This document shows, in pieces, positions 8,634-17,036 of a stretch of DNA of 64,000 bases. Every line of letters starts with the position of its first letter. Within the stretch, counting starts at the first letter, position 1. The notes under the pieces are model-generated. The model did no database searches. It saw nothing but the letters and a program-made list of their open reading frames with translations, and was not told where the DNA came from. The translations under genes and the position numbers were made by a program. Origin of the DNA: Pseudomonas sp. P5_109 (lineage in GTDB: Bacteria > Pseudomonadota > Gammaproteobacteria > Pseudomonadales > Pseudomonadaceae); contig NZ_CP125380.1 in assembly GCF_034009455.1 (NCBI RefSeq), forward strand, positions 1,095,001-1,159,000, given 5' to 3'.

Positions 8634-9341
8634 ATGAAAACCCTCTTTACCTGGCGCCGTACCCTGCTGGGGTTGGCGGCTGTCGGCATGATCAGCCAAT
8701 GTTCGGCCTTCTCCTTCGGCGGCGCCGAAGAGGCGGTGATCATTCCACCACCGGCCCTCGATGAAACCACCCAGGCCCGCAGCGAATCCGCCGTATTTGC
8801 CGGCGGCTGCTTCTGGGGTGTGCAAGGTGTGTTCCAGCATGTCAAAGGCGTGAAGAACGCCGTCTCCGGCTATGCAGGCGGTGCAGCCAATACCGCACAG
8901 TACGAGCGTGTCAGCGACGGTAATACCGGCCATGCGGAATCGGTCGAAGTCACTTTCGATCCAGCCCAGGTCAGCTACGGCACCTTGCTGCAGATCTACT
9001 TTTCAGTGGCGCACAACCCGACCGAACTCAATCGTCAGGGACCGGACAGCGGCACCCAGTATCGTTCGGCGGTCTTTACCAAAAGCCCCGAGCAGCAGCG
9101 GGTCGCACAGGCCTACATCACCCAGCTCGATGCCGCCCATGCTTTCGACAAACCGATCGTGACCAAACTCGAAACCTTCAACGGTTTCTACCCGGCGGAG
9201 GAAGAGCATCAGGACTTCCTGACCGAGCATCCGACCTATCCGTACATCGTGATCAACGATCTGCCGAAAGTGGCGCAATTGAAACAGCTGTACCCGGATC
9301 GCTATCAGGAACAACCGGTGTTGGTGAAAGCGGGGATGTAA
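8634..9341 (+). CDS. msrA: Exported methionine-S-sulfoxide reductase MsrA
   Basis: A 235-residue MsrA with the catalytic GGCFWG motif (Cys59) about 50 residues further in than in cytoplasmic versions, because a signal or anchor sequence precedes it (WRRTLLGLAAVGMIS, residues 7-21). It reduces the S epimer of methionine sulfoxide, complementing MsrB. An SD-like AGGAG lies before ATG 8634, and the gene is 30 bases after the DipZ-like gene, so the three genes form an operon. The signal has two arginines but is not a textbook Tat motif, and no proper lipobox is seen. Confidence 0.9.
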   Translation: MKTLFTWRRTLLGLAAVGMISQCSAFSFGGAEEAVIIPPPALDETTQARSESAVFAGGCFWGVQGVFQHVKGVKNAVSGYAGGAANTAQYERVSDGNTGHAESVEVTFDPAQVSYGTLLQIYFSVAHNPTELNRQGPDSGTQYRSAVFTKSPEQQRVAQAYITQLDAAHAFDKPIVTKLETFNGFYPAEEEHQDFLTEHPTYPYIVINDLPKVAQLKQLYPDRYQEQPVLVKAGM

Positions 9342-9376
9342 ATGGCGATCCGCGACTGCATGGCCTGTTGGATCAA

Positions 9377-10282
9377 CTAGTGCTTGCCCCACATCTGTAC
9401 GGCGAATTCGACGAAACGGCGCAATTTCGGCAAACGGTGGCGATCCTGGGCGTAGACCAGGTGCATCGGTCGACTCGGCGGGCAGTAATCGGGCATCAAG
9501 GCCAGCAGTTTTCCGTCCTTGAGGTCCTGCTCGACCAGGGCGTCGGGCATCATCACGATGCCCATGCCGGTCCGCGCCGCTTGATGCAACCCCGCCGAAC
9601 TGTTGATCAGCATCGGACCGCCGACCCCCACGCTGACTTCACCATCGGGGCCCGCCAGGCGCCATTCCTTTTGCACCGATTGCCAGTCATCCCCGGCCGG
9701 ATAGGCAAAGGACAGGCAGTCGTGTTGACGCAGGTCTTCAGGTGTCCGCGGCGTGCCCCGGCGGGCCAGATACTCGGGTGACGCGCACATGGTCAGGGTG
9801 TAGTCGATCAGCGGGCGGGCGATCAGGTTGGAAGGCTCCAGCGCGCCGAGACGAAACGCTACATCCAGACCGTTTTCCAGCAGGTCCGGACGCCGGTTGG
9901 TCAGCACCACGTCGAGTTTCACTCGCGGGTTTTGCCGACTGAATTCGCTCAGGGCCGGCGCCAGGCGCTCGGTCCCGAAGGTCAAGGGTGCGGTGATGCG
10001 CAAATTGCCGCTCGGTTCGTCGACAGCCTGTTCGGCCAGGCGCTCGGAATCGGCCACCAACCCCAAGACTTCCAGGCAGCGCTGGTAGTACGCGGCGCCG
10101 AACTCGGTCAGCCGCTGGCGCCGCGTCGTGCGATTGAGCAGGCGCACGCCCAGCCGTTGCTCCAGGGCCTTGAGGTGGTTGCCGACCATGGTCGTGGACA
10201 TTTCGCACTGCAAAGCGGCGGCGGTCATGCTGCCGGTCTCCACCACTTTGACGTAGACGGTCATTGCCTGGAACAGATCCAT
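9377..10282 (-). CDS. LysR-family transcriptional regulator
   Basis: A 301-residue LTTR with an N-terminal winged helix-turn-helix (MTAAALQCEMSTTMVGNHLK, then LEQRLGVRLLNRTTRR) and a C-terminal substrate-binding domain. ATG 10282, preceded by AGAAGAG, is preferred over an in-frame TTG at 10288. It converges with msrA and is divergent from the aminotransferase gene, about 100 bases away. By the usual LTTR rule it may regulate that gene, but no clear T-N11-A operator was identified. Confidence 0.9.
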   Translation of the reverse strand: MDLFQAMTVYVKVVETGSMTAAALQCEMSTTMVGNHLKALEQRLGVRLLNRTTRRQRLTEFGAAYYQRCLEVLGLVADSERLAEQAVDEPSGNLRITAPLTFGTERLAPALSEFSRQNPRVKLDVVLTNRRPDLLENGLDVAFRLGALEPSNLIARPLIDYTLTMCASPEYLARRGTPRTPEDLRQHDCLSFAYPAGDDWQSVQKEWRLAGPDGEVSVGVGGPMLINSSAGLHQAARTGMGIVMMPDALVEQDLKDGKLLALMPDYCPPSRPMHLVYAQDRHRLPKLRRFVEFAVQMWGKH

Positions 10283-10384
10283 TATCAAGCTCTTCTTTTA
10301 AATGATTGAAGTTTTTCGCTGTTTATCCAGCTCTGGTGGCTAACCATACTGCAAAAACACCGACCCTTGCTGGAGCTTGATGTC

Positions 10385-11560
10385 ATGACCGCCGCCTGCC
10401 TGATGAGCACTTACCAACCCCTGGCCTTGAGTTTCAACAAGGGCCTGGGCACTCGCCTGTGGGATCAGGCTGGGCGCGAATACCTGGATGCGGTCGCCGG
10501 TGTGGCGGTGACCAATGTCGGCCACTCCCACCCGAAAATCGTTGCGGCGATTACCGAGCAGGCCGGCTTGCTGCTGCATACGTCGAACCTCTACAGCATC
10601 GATTGGCAGCAACGGCTGGCGCAGAAATTGACCCGGCTGGCGGGCATGGACCGGGCGTTTTTCAACAACTCCGGGGCCGAAGCCAACGAAACCGCACTGA
10701 AAATCGCCCGGCTGCATGGCTGGCACAAAGGCATCGAGCAGCCGCTGGTGGTGGTCATGGAGAACGCGTTCCATGGCCGCACCCTCGGCACCTTGTCGGC
10801 CAGCGATGGCCCGGCAGTGCGCCTGGGGTTCAACCAGCTGCCGGGGGATTTCGTCAAAGTGCCGTTCGGCGACCTCGAAGCACTGGACAAGGTGCAACAG
10901 GCCTTTGGCTCGCGGATCGTGGCGGTGTTGATGGAGCCGATCCAGGGCGAAAGCGGCGTGCAACTCGCACCACCGGGTTATCTCAAGGCCGTGCGCGAAC
11001 TGTGCAACCGGCGCTCATGGCTGTTGATGCTCGATGAAATCCAGACCGGCATCGGCCGCACCGGCCAGTGGTTCGCGTTCCAGCACGAAGGCATCGTCCC
11101 GGACGTCATGACCCTGGCCAAGGGCCTGGGCAACGGCGTGCCCATTGGCGCTTGCCTGGCCCGTGGCAAGGCGGCTGAACTGTTCACGCCGGGCAGTCAC
11201 GGCAGCACGTTCGGCGGCAATCCGTTGGCCTGTCGGGTCGGCTGCACCGTGCTGGAGATCGTTGAAGAACAAGGGCTACTGGAAAACGCCCGGCGTCAGG
11301 GGGAGCACTTGCTCGATAGATTGCGCACAGAGTTGGCGGGCAATCCGAACGTGTTGGTGATTCGTGGCAAGGGTTTGATGATCGGCATCGAGCTCAAGCA
11401 ACCGATCCGCGACCTGAGCCTGATCGCTGCCCGGGATCATGGCTTGCTGATCAACGTCACTCGGGGGAAAACCATTCGCCTGCTGCCGCCGTTGACTCTT
11501 GATGAGCGGGAGGTGGAGATGATTGTCAGGGGGGTGAGTGGTGTGGTGAAAGAGGGCTGA
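10385..11560 (+). CDS. Class III aminotransferase, acetylornithine aminotransferase-like
   Basis: A 391-residue PLP-dependent class III (omega) aminotransferase resembling ArgD/AstC. Visible motifs: NSGAEANE (PLP phosphate region), [19 protein letters not shown], and the Schiff-base lysine in [12 protein letters not shown] 10385 is chosen because GGAG lies at a suitable distance; TTG 10367 is also open. The usual reaction is transfer of a terminal amino group from acetylornithine or a similar omega-amino donor to 2-oxoglutarate. No arginine genes are adjacent, so this may be a paralog with another substrate. Confidence 0.82.
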   Translation: MTAACLMSTYQPLALSFNKGLGTRLWDQAGREYLDAVAGVAVTNVGHSHPKIVAAITEQAGLLLHTSNLYSIDWQQRLAQKLTRLAGMDRAFFNNSGAEANETALKIARLHGWHKGIEQPLVVVMENAFHGRTLGTLSASDGPAVRLGFNQLPGDFVKVPFGDLEALDKVQQAFGSRIVAVLMEPIQGESGVQLAPPGYLKAVRELCNRRSWLLMLDEIQTGIGRTGQWFAFQHEGIVPDVMTLAKGLGNGVPIGACLARGKAAELFTPGSHGSTFGGNPLACRVGCTVLEIVEEQGLLENARRQGEHLLDRLRTELAGNPNVLVIRGKGLMIGIELKQPIRDLSLIAARDHGLLINVTRGKTIRLLPPLTLDEREVEMIVRGVSGVVKEG

Positions 11561-11568
11561 AGTTCTGC

Positions 11569-11823
11569 TCAGTAATGGTATCTGCACATCACGACGCGTA
11601 TTTCGCCGTCTTCAACGGCATAGACCAGACGATGTTCAGCCGTAATCCGGCGTGACCAGAATCCGCTCAAGTTATGCTTGAGCGGTTCGGGTTTTCCCAG
11701 ACCGTCGAAAGGCTCACGCCTGATAGCCTTGATCAACAGGTTGATACGTTTGAGCCCGGCCTTATCGTTCTGCTGGAACCAGAGATAATCGTCCCAGGCT
11801 TCCGGAGTGAACTCGATATTCAT
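11569..11823 (-). CDS. yoeB: YoeB-type mRNA interferase toxin
   Basis: An 84-residue toxin with the same length as E. coli YoeB and the same catalytic positions: Glu46, Arg65 and His83. The GKPEPLKHNLSGFWSRRI and EHRLVYAV segments are nearly identical to the family pattern. It cleaves mRNA at the ribosomal A site and is neutralised by YefM. Its start overlaps the YefM stop by four bases. The pair sits between an aminotransferase and a kinase gene without other mobile markers. Confidence 0.95.
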   Translation of the reverse strand: MNIEFTPEAWDDYLWFQQNDKAGLKRINLLIKAIRREPFDGLGKPEPLKHNLSGFWSRRITAEHRLVYAVEDGEIRVVMCRYHY

Positions 11824-12074
11824 TCTTCAATCAGTTGCCTGGTTTTGGTTTTGCCGGCTCGCAGGTTACCGATTGATTTGATCAGGCGTTCAGCGTTGGC
11901 GGGGGAGCGCAGCAGATAGGCTGTCTCTTCGAGAGCGTTGTATTCGGCCAATGACATCATCACTACCGGCTCGCCTTTCTGACGGGTTACCAGTAGCGGG
12001 GCGCGATCTTCATTCACCCGGTCCATGGTTTGCGCCAGGTGTGCCCGAGCGTTGGTGTAGTTGATGGTTTCCAT
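11820..12074 (-). CDS. yefM: YefM antitoxin (Phd/YefM family)
   Basis: An 84-residue antitoxin. The N-terminal part (METINYTNARAHLAQTMD) is the DNA-binding/dimer domain and the C-terminal tail binds YoeB. ATG 12074 is preceded by GAGGAC at proper spacing; the longer open frame upstream does not look coding. YefM, alone and with YoeB, represses its own promoter, and paired GTAC-centred sites lie just upstream. First gene of the operon, overlapping yoeB. Confidence 0.95.
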   Translation of the reverse strand: METINYTNARAHLAQTMDRVNEDRAPLLVTRQKGEPVVMMSLAEYNALEETAYLLRSPANAERLIKSIGNLRAGKTKTRQLIEE

Positions 12075-12101
12075 GTGATTGTCCTCGCTTGATGCAGAGA
12101 A

Positions 12102-12122
12102 CGTACAGAAATGAGTACATGT
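12102..12122 (-). promoter_or_regulatory. Probable YefM-YoeB operator with two GTACA-type cores
   Basis: Two GTACA cores at 12103-12107 and 12115-12119 are exactly 12 bases apart, about 28-45 bases upstream of the yefM start. The E. coli yefM operator is known to contain two TGTACA-type palindromes with 12-base centre spacing, so this is a good match in both motif and phase. Seen directly: cores and spacing. Binding is inferred. Confidence 0.65.
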
Positions 12123-12282
12123 TAGCAAGGCGATACCTACGAGTGGTTGTTACGTGGAAAGTGCAGCCACGTCTGTATCGAGTATCGCCGAATGTTCCTC
12201 GGGACGTTTGCGTGACAGATGTAATCCCATTCTGAGTGACATGCCATCCATTGGGTTTGTGTTCGACCAAAGCTGCGCAAAC

Positions 12283-12795
12283 TTACAGGTGATGAATCAG
12301 CGTCGCGATTTCCTTTCGATCCGCCAATCGGATTTTCGCGCCGCAAAACCCCTCGAAAAGTCGCTGGTGCGCAGCAAATCCACTTGAATCATCACGCTTG
12401 CGGTAGCTGCCAGCCCACTCCAGCAATGCCACCAACCGTTCGTTATCCTGTGTTTCTCGCTGGTGAATGTTGGCCAGGCATTCCTCGTCCCCGATGCTCA
12501 GCCAGATCAACGCCGTGACCCGATGGAGGACTTCGCTGGCGATCCAGCCGTAAACTCCTTCGATTACCCAGTGCTGCTCGTCGGCCGCGATCCGCGCCAT
12601 GGCCAATGCTTCGGCGCGGGGGCGGGGGATGCTGTGTTCGTCGGACAGCCAGTGAATCTTATCCAGATCGACCCATGGCACTTGCAGGTGGCCGGCCAGG
12701 CGTGCGGCCAGCCAGCTCTTGCCGGACCCGGAATTACCGATGATCAGGGTTCGCGTCAGATCCAGGTCCTGCGCATTGCGACATTTCATCTTCAT
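12283..12795 (-). CDS. P-loop kinase-like NTPase (adenylate kinase/FlaR-like)
   Basis: A 170-residue P-loop protein with Walker A GNSGSGKS at residues 20-27 followed by DLDKIHW, the pattern of adenylate-kinase-related proteins sometimes annotated as topology modulation protein FlaR. A lid-like RETQDNERL region follows. Substrate unknown. An alternative start is ATG 12789, and neither start has a strong Shine-Dalgarno. Intergenic 12123-12282, between it and yefM, shows no gene. Confidence 0.75.
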   Translation of the reverse strand: MKMKCRNAQDLDLTRTLIIGNSGSGKSWLAARLAGHLQVPWVDLDKIHWLSDEHSIPRPRAEALAMARIAADEQHWVIEGVYGWIASEVLHRVTALIWLSIGDEECLANIHQRETQDNERLVALLEWAGSYRKRDDSSGFAAHQRLFEGFCGAKIRLADRKEIATLIHHL

Positions 12796-12860
12796 TCGCT
12801 GGAGTCCCGCCGGGTGAACCCGCAGAATCGACGCTCACTCAAGGGAAAGGAGCTCCATCA

Positions 12861-13949
12861 GTGTGGATTCGAATTCTGTTGTTGATGATGCTGGGCATGG
12901 TTTCAGGCGTAAATGTTGCGACAGAGAAGCCGGGCATTGCCGGGAATTACACGCTGCAGGCCAGGGAAGTCGACTCCAAGCTGGTGCTGGAGCCTGATAA
13001 CACTTTTGAAGCCTTCATCGAGTACGCCGGAGCCGAAGGTTCCGCCAAGGGTCACTGGAAGCAGGTCGACGATACCCTGACATTGACCAGTGACGCCGTC
13101 GAACCGCCCGCCGAAAACCTGCTGTTCAATTTAAGCCGTACCCACAGTCTGGCAGACCTGCAAGATGCGCATCAGCCCGACGGTGGCGACATGTACAAGC
13201 AGGCGCAAAACCACTATGTGCTGAACCTGCGTTACGCCCGCTCCAGCCCCGTGCCGAGCATCGCCCCGGTGATGGTGACCTTCGAGTTCAACCAGGGACC
13301 GGCCAGCCAGCTGTTGTGGAACAACGCGGTGGGTCGACAGCTGTACTTGCCGTTTTCCGAACAGCGAACCCTGACCCGCATCGGTTTGCAAAGCAGTGCC
13401 GAGCAACCGCCACAATGGTTTGCCATCGACCCCGTGACCCGCACGCTTTCCTTGAGCTGGAAGGTTGATCGCGCGACCGGTCAAATGACTTATGGGCAAC
13501 CGGATCAGCTTGGCCTGGCACAGTCGCAACAGTTTTTTCGCAATGCCCCCAAAGCGCTCGCGCAAATTGATCACAACTACATCCTGACCCTGATCTACGG
13601 AGTGACCGCCGAACCGCCGGCGATCAAGCCTGTGGATATCTATTGGTCGTTCGATGACGGTTCGGAGCAAACCCAGCGCTGGACCGATTCACGGCAAGCG
13701 CAATTGCTCATGCCGGCTCCGGCGGGCAAGGCCCTGAAAAGACTCGGTGTGAAGTTGAGCGACGATCAGAGCCCGCAATGGTTCGAGGTCGCGGCAGACA
13801 GCCGGGCAATCGACCTGATGTGGGACGAACGCGTCAACCCCACACAGATGCGCGATTTGTCCGGGGTCTTCAAAACCCTGGAGCTGGAGGTCAAGGGCGA
13901 TTGCCTGGCGGTGGACCTGGGCAATGGCCTGGCGTGTTATCGCCAATAG
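12861..13949 (+). CDS. Exported protein with an internal tandem duplication, function unknown
   Basis: A 362-residue protein with an N-terminal signal-like hydrophobic segment (residues 4-17). GTG 12861 is chosen because AAAGGAG lies at ideal distance. Residues 25-80 form a small domain (GNYTLQAREVD ... LVLEPDNTFEAF) resembling lipocalin-like beta domains. Two 84-residue repeats follow, at about 117-200 and 238-321; they share N-Y-L-L-Y, SSAEQPPQWF versus SDDQSPQWF, and a terminal L-W at the same offset of 121 residues. I do not recognise the family. Transcribed away from the kinase and converging with the phosphatase gene. Confidence 0.75.
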   Translation: MWIRILLLMMLGMVSGVNVATEKPGIAGNYTLQAREVDSKLVLEPDNTFEAFIEYAGAEGSAKGHWKQVDDTLTLTSDAVEPPAENLLFNLSRTHSLADLQDAHQPDGGDMYKQAQNHYVLNLRYARSSPVPSIAPVMVTFEFNQGPASQLLWNNAVGRQLYLPFSEQRTLTRIGLQSSAEQPPQWFAIDPVTRTLSLSWKVDRATGQMTYGQPDQLGLAQSQQFFRNAPKALAQIDHNYILTLIYGVTAEPPAIKPVDIYWSFDDGSEQTQRWTDSRQAQLLMPAPAGKALKRLGVKLSDDQSPQWFEVAADSRAIDLMWDERVNPTQMRDLSGVFKTLELEVKGDCLAVDLGNGLACYRQ

Positions 13950-13951
13950 CT

Positions 13952-15871
13952 TCAGTCATTGTGCTCGGGGGCAATCATCCGGGTCTTCGGCGAGCCATTC
14001 GAGTTGTGCTGATAGATCGTCTGCGGCTGCCCCAGGTCATTGAAAAACACCTGGCCGATGCCCGCCGAGTTCCATAGCCGCTCACCGGCTTCGGCGTGTT
14101 CGGGCACGTGGGGAACGATGCGCATGCGCCGCCGTTTGGTCAGCCAGTTCAGCGGCGAGCGTGGCGAGTACAGCCAGCGGTTGAGGCGGTCGAACCACTC
14201 GAGCAGGGTGGCGGGGAATTCGTTCTTGATGCCGCTGCTGGTGATCTGCCAGATGCGCGGCCCGGCCTTGCGGTGGCGAATCAGCACTTCGTAGACGAAG
14301 GAGTAATGCACATCGCCCGACAGCACCACGTAGTTACCGGGTGTGCGCGAGTGTCGGAAAATGTTCAGGATCACCTGCGCCGCGCCGCGATGGGCCATCC
14401 AGTTTTCCGCGTCCACCAGCAGTGGATAACCGCACCAGCTGAATACCCGCTGCACCGTTTCAATCAGCTTGACGCCGAAGATCGGCGCCGGTGAAACGAT
14501 GATGGCGCTGGGATGGTCCAGCAGTTCCTGCTGCAGTTCGCTGAGGGCTTCCCAGTCGAGCAGGCCGGACGGCTGCTTGAGGTTCATTTCGCTGCGCCAG
14601 CGCCGGGTGCGGGTGTCGATCACCACGATGGCGGGGGTAGTCGGCAGCACGTAATGCCAATGCTGAAACTTCAGCAGGTCATCGATCAAGTCATCCTGAA
14701 CCGAGCAGTCGAGGTGACTGTCGTGTGTGCTGGCGCTCAATGCACCGGCCTTTTCCAGCACTGCACCGAACGCATCCGGATTGTTGCCCCAGCCCTGGCA
14801 CAGCATGTACGCCAGCAGCGCGTTGCCGATGATGCGCCGCGAGAACGGATGGCCGTAGGCCGTTTCCTCCCATTGCGCGCTAAGGTTCCAGTCATCGGTG
14901 ATGTCGTGGTCGTCGAAAATCATCAGCGTCGGTAGATACGCCATAGCCCGGGCGACGTTGCCCAGGCCGGCCTTGAAGGCATCGATGCGCGTCTGCTCAA
15001 GGGCGTAACGCTGCAGTCTTTCCGGCGTCAGTGTGGGGGCCTGGGGCGCGATCAGGGTCCAGGGCGTTGGCGACCAGACCAGCAAGTACATGGCCATGAC
15101 TTCGGCGAAGGTCACCAGGTGGTTGTCGGCACTGCTGCTGGTGAAAATCGGCTTGCGCGCCCCACCGAAAAAACGCTCGCGCAGGGTTTCATTGCTTTGC
15201 AGCGCCGGCAGCAGATCGGCACGGTGGTAGTAACTGGCCGGGTGCTCATAGAGCTTGGCACTGTCGCTGACCACGGCACCTTCGAGATGCTCCCCGTACA
15301 GACCCAGGCGCTCGATCAAGGCGTGAATCGCCCGCAACATCGGCCCTGCCACATCGTCGGCGTAGACCTGATCGCCGGTCATCATCAGCAGTGCCGGGCG
15401 GTCCGTGGCTTGGTGTTCCTGCGCGAGCAGGGCGTCGACGCACAGCAAACCGTCGGTCGCCGGATGATGAGGCTTGCGACAGGAGCCATGGAGCAGTTGA
15501 TCGATGCGAGAGCGCAGGACGAAGTTCGGGCAACCCGCATCGCCATACAGCAGGTGCGGCGCCCAATCGGCGATACCTTTGCCGTTTTCCAGCAGCAGGT
15601 CGTATTCGATAGGTTCGTCACAGGGCAGGGCGGCGTCCAGCGAGACATCGATCAAATGCACGAAGGCATGGCCGCCTATCGCAATGACCGTGCACTGCCC
15701 GGTATCCAGTCGGATGTCGACGCGGCCCTGCAAGCGCAGGGTCAACGCCAGGGCGCGCGATCCCACCAGCCACAACACCAGGCGCGTTGGCTCCAGCCGC
15801 CGCAGCAGCGGGCCGGCGAGGACCGGTGGCAATGAGGTTTGATGTTCAGGCAATTGCAAGGGTACGGACAT
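13952..15871 (-). CDS. PhoD-like metallophosphatase
   Basis: A 639-residue protein of the alkaline phosphatase D superfamily. Metal-site motifs are MTGDQVYADD, FDDHDITDDW and SGDVHYSF, in the expected order. Unlike classical PhoD it has no Tat or Sec signal, so it is probably cytoplasmic. Substrate unknown (phosphodiester or phosphomonoester). The start has a weak ribosome-binding site. Region 15872-16109, between it and the next gene, becomes AT-rich and holds no further gene. Confidence 0.82.
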   Translation of the reverse strand: MSVPLQLPEHQTSLPPVLAGPLLRRLEPTRLVLWLVGSRALALTLRLQGRVDIRLDTGQCTVIAIGGHAFVHLIDVSLDAALPCDEPIEYDLLLENGKGIADWAPHLLYGDAGCPNFVLRSRIDQLLHGSCRKPHHPATDGLLCVDALLAQEHQATDRPALLMMTGDQVYADDVAGPMLRAIHALIERLGLYGEHLEGAVVSDSAKLYEHPASYYHRADLLPALQSNETLRERFFGGARKPIFTSSSADNHLVTFAEVMAMYLLVWSPTPWTLIAPQAPTLTPERLQRYALEQTRIDAFKAGLGNVARAMAYLPTLMIFDDHDITDDWNLSAQWEETAYGHPFSRRIIGNALLAYMLCQGWGNNPDAFGAVLEKAGALSASTHDSHLDCSVQDDLIDDLLKFQHWHYVLPTTPAIVVIDTRTRRWRSEMNLKQPSGLLDWEALSELQQELLDHPSAIIVSPAPIFGVKLIETVQRVFSWCGYPLLVDAENWMAHRGAAQVILNIFRHSRTPGNYVVLSGDVHYSFVYEVLIRHRKAGPRIWQITSSGIKNEFPATLLEWFDRLNRWLYSPRSPLNWLTKRRRMRIVPHVPEHAEAGERLWNSAGIGQVFFNDLGQPQTIYQHNSNGSPKTRMIAPEHND

Positions 15872-16109
15872 CCAGGGTCAAGGCTCTTGGCGCACAGGCG
15901 GGCGATGATACCGCAGATGGTTTCTGTTGCCTGTTAAGCATTACTGGCTGTTTGGGGAAGGGGATGCCTGAGCCAGAAGATGAATGATGTAAAGAAATGA
16001 GCGTTTTTTTACAGATGAATATTGTCTGGTGCCATAGGTTTAAGTTGGTCCGCTATTTTTAATGGTGGTGAAAACGTAATTTTAAGTTTCTCAAGGGAGA
16101 GTTGGTTAC

Positions 16110-16559
16110 ATGGGGATGTCAAGGGTTAGTACGCCTTCACAGGAAATACGTTTTCGCTGCACTGGCCCTGAACTAGCTGAGTTGAGTAGTAAAATGAAGG
16201 AGGAACTCGATTCTGTTAGTCAGGGTAGATCAGAGTTATATTTGGTGTTTGCAGAACGTAAAATGTCGAGCTTATCGAACTCGGAGAAACAAAAACTCGT
16301 AGAGGATTCAGGAACGCTTCTTAAGAAAAGTTCAAAAGGCTTGGAGCTTGCCGCTCTTACTGAGAAACTTGCGAGAGATAATCAACACCATGATTGGATA
16401 ATGATCAGCGCTGAGGCTCAAATATATTCTTCGAATGCAATGTCGGATGCCGAGGTGATTAAAGATCTCCGCGATGATTGTTTGGAAAGCCTGCTGAAAG
16501 GTGAAACTACAAAGAAAAAGTCCGTGAGTTTTGACCTGGTGGTGAAAAAGTACGAATAA
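16110..16559 (+). CDS. Low-GC orphan gene, function unknown
   Basis: A 149-residue soluble protein with no signal or membrane segment and many Ser, Lys and Glu residues. Base composition is markedly more AT-rich than the neighbours, as is the 200-base leader. GGGAGA precedes ATG 16110, and a clear terminator-like hairpin follows at 16573, so it is a monocistronic unit. The look is of a horizontally acquired gene (effector, immunity or phage-related are all possible). No family recognised. Confidence 0.7.
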   Translation: MGMSRVSTPSQEIRFRCTGPELAELSSKMKEELDSVSQGRSELYLVFAERKMSSLSNSEKQKLVEDSGTLLKKSSKGLELAALTEKLARDNQHHDWIMISAEAQIYSSNAMSDAEVIKDLRDDCLESLLKGETTKKKSVSFDLVVKKYE

Positions 16560-16572
16560 ACTTGAAATAACC

Positions 16573-16610
16573 ATTGGGTGGTGTTTTTCGCAGCCACCCA
16601 ATTCTTTATG
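16573..16610 (+). terminator. Probable intrinsic terminator of the orphan gene
   Basis: A nine-base perfect stem, ATTGGGTGG with CCACCCAAT, around a 12-base loop, followed by a weak T-rich tail (TTCTTTAT). It begins 13 bases after the stop of the orphan gene. Confidence 0.7.
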
Positions 16611-16665
16611 ATGAATCGGTCCATTACAATCCGCTGGTATCCTTCCCGACCTCGAGCAGCATGAA

Positions 16666-16929
16666 ATGAACAAAATCCTCCTCCCAGCCCTGGCCATTTT
16701 GCTGTTAGCCCAATCCCCGGCCCATGCCATCAATGACAAATACCGCAAGCAACTGGAGAAGTCCGGCTGCACCCAGATGAGTGAGTTGCAGGGCTGCGAT
16801 ATCCACAAGACCAAGGCTGAAAACGCCAAGGCAGGGTTCACCAACCCCTCGACACCTGCCGCTGGCGAGAAAGCCGGAGAGCAGGCCCCTGACACAAAGG
16901 AGGGCGCCACCTCACCTGTCACGAAATGA
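16666..16929 (+). CDS. Small secreted protein of unknown function
   Basis: An 87-residue protein with a clean Sec signal peptide (LLPALAILLLAQSPAHA, cleavage after residue ~21), leaving about 66 residues with two cysteines (GCTQMSELQGCD) likely to form a disulfide. The rest is Ala/Lys/Glu rich and low in complexity. It stands 108 bases before the quinone oxidoreductase gene on the same strand and could belong to that unit, but the spacing allows a separate promoter. Function unknown. Confidence 0.7.
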   Translation: MNKILLPALAILLLAQSPAHAINDKYRKQLEKSGCTQMSELQGCDIHKTKAENAKAGFTNPSTPAAGEKAGEQAPDTKEGATSPVTK

Positions 16930-17036
16930 AAAGCCATTGTCGTCTGATGAGAAGCGTCTCAACAGGCCTCGTCCTACAGTCCAATCAGCGCAATTCGATG
17001 CAACACGCCCATATTGCAGATTGGAGAATAAGAAAA

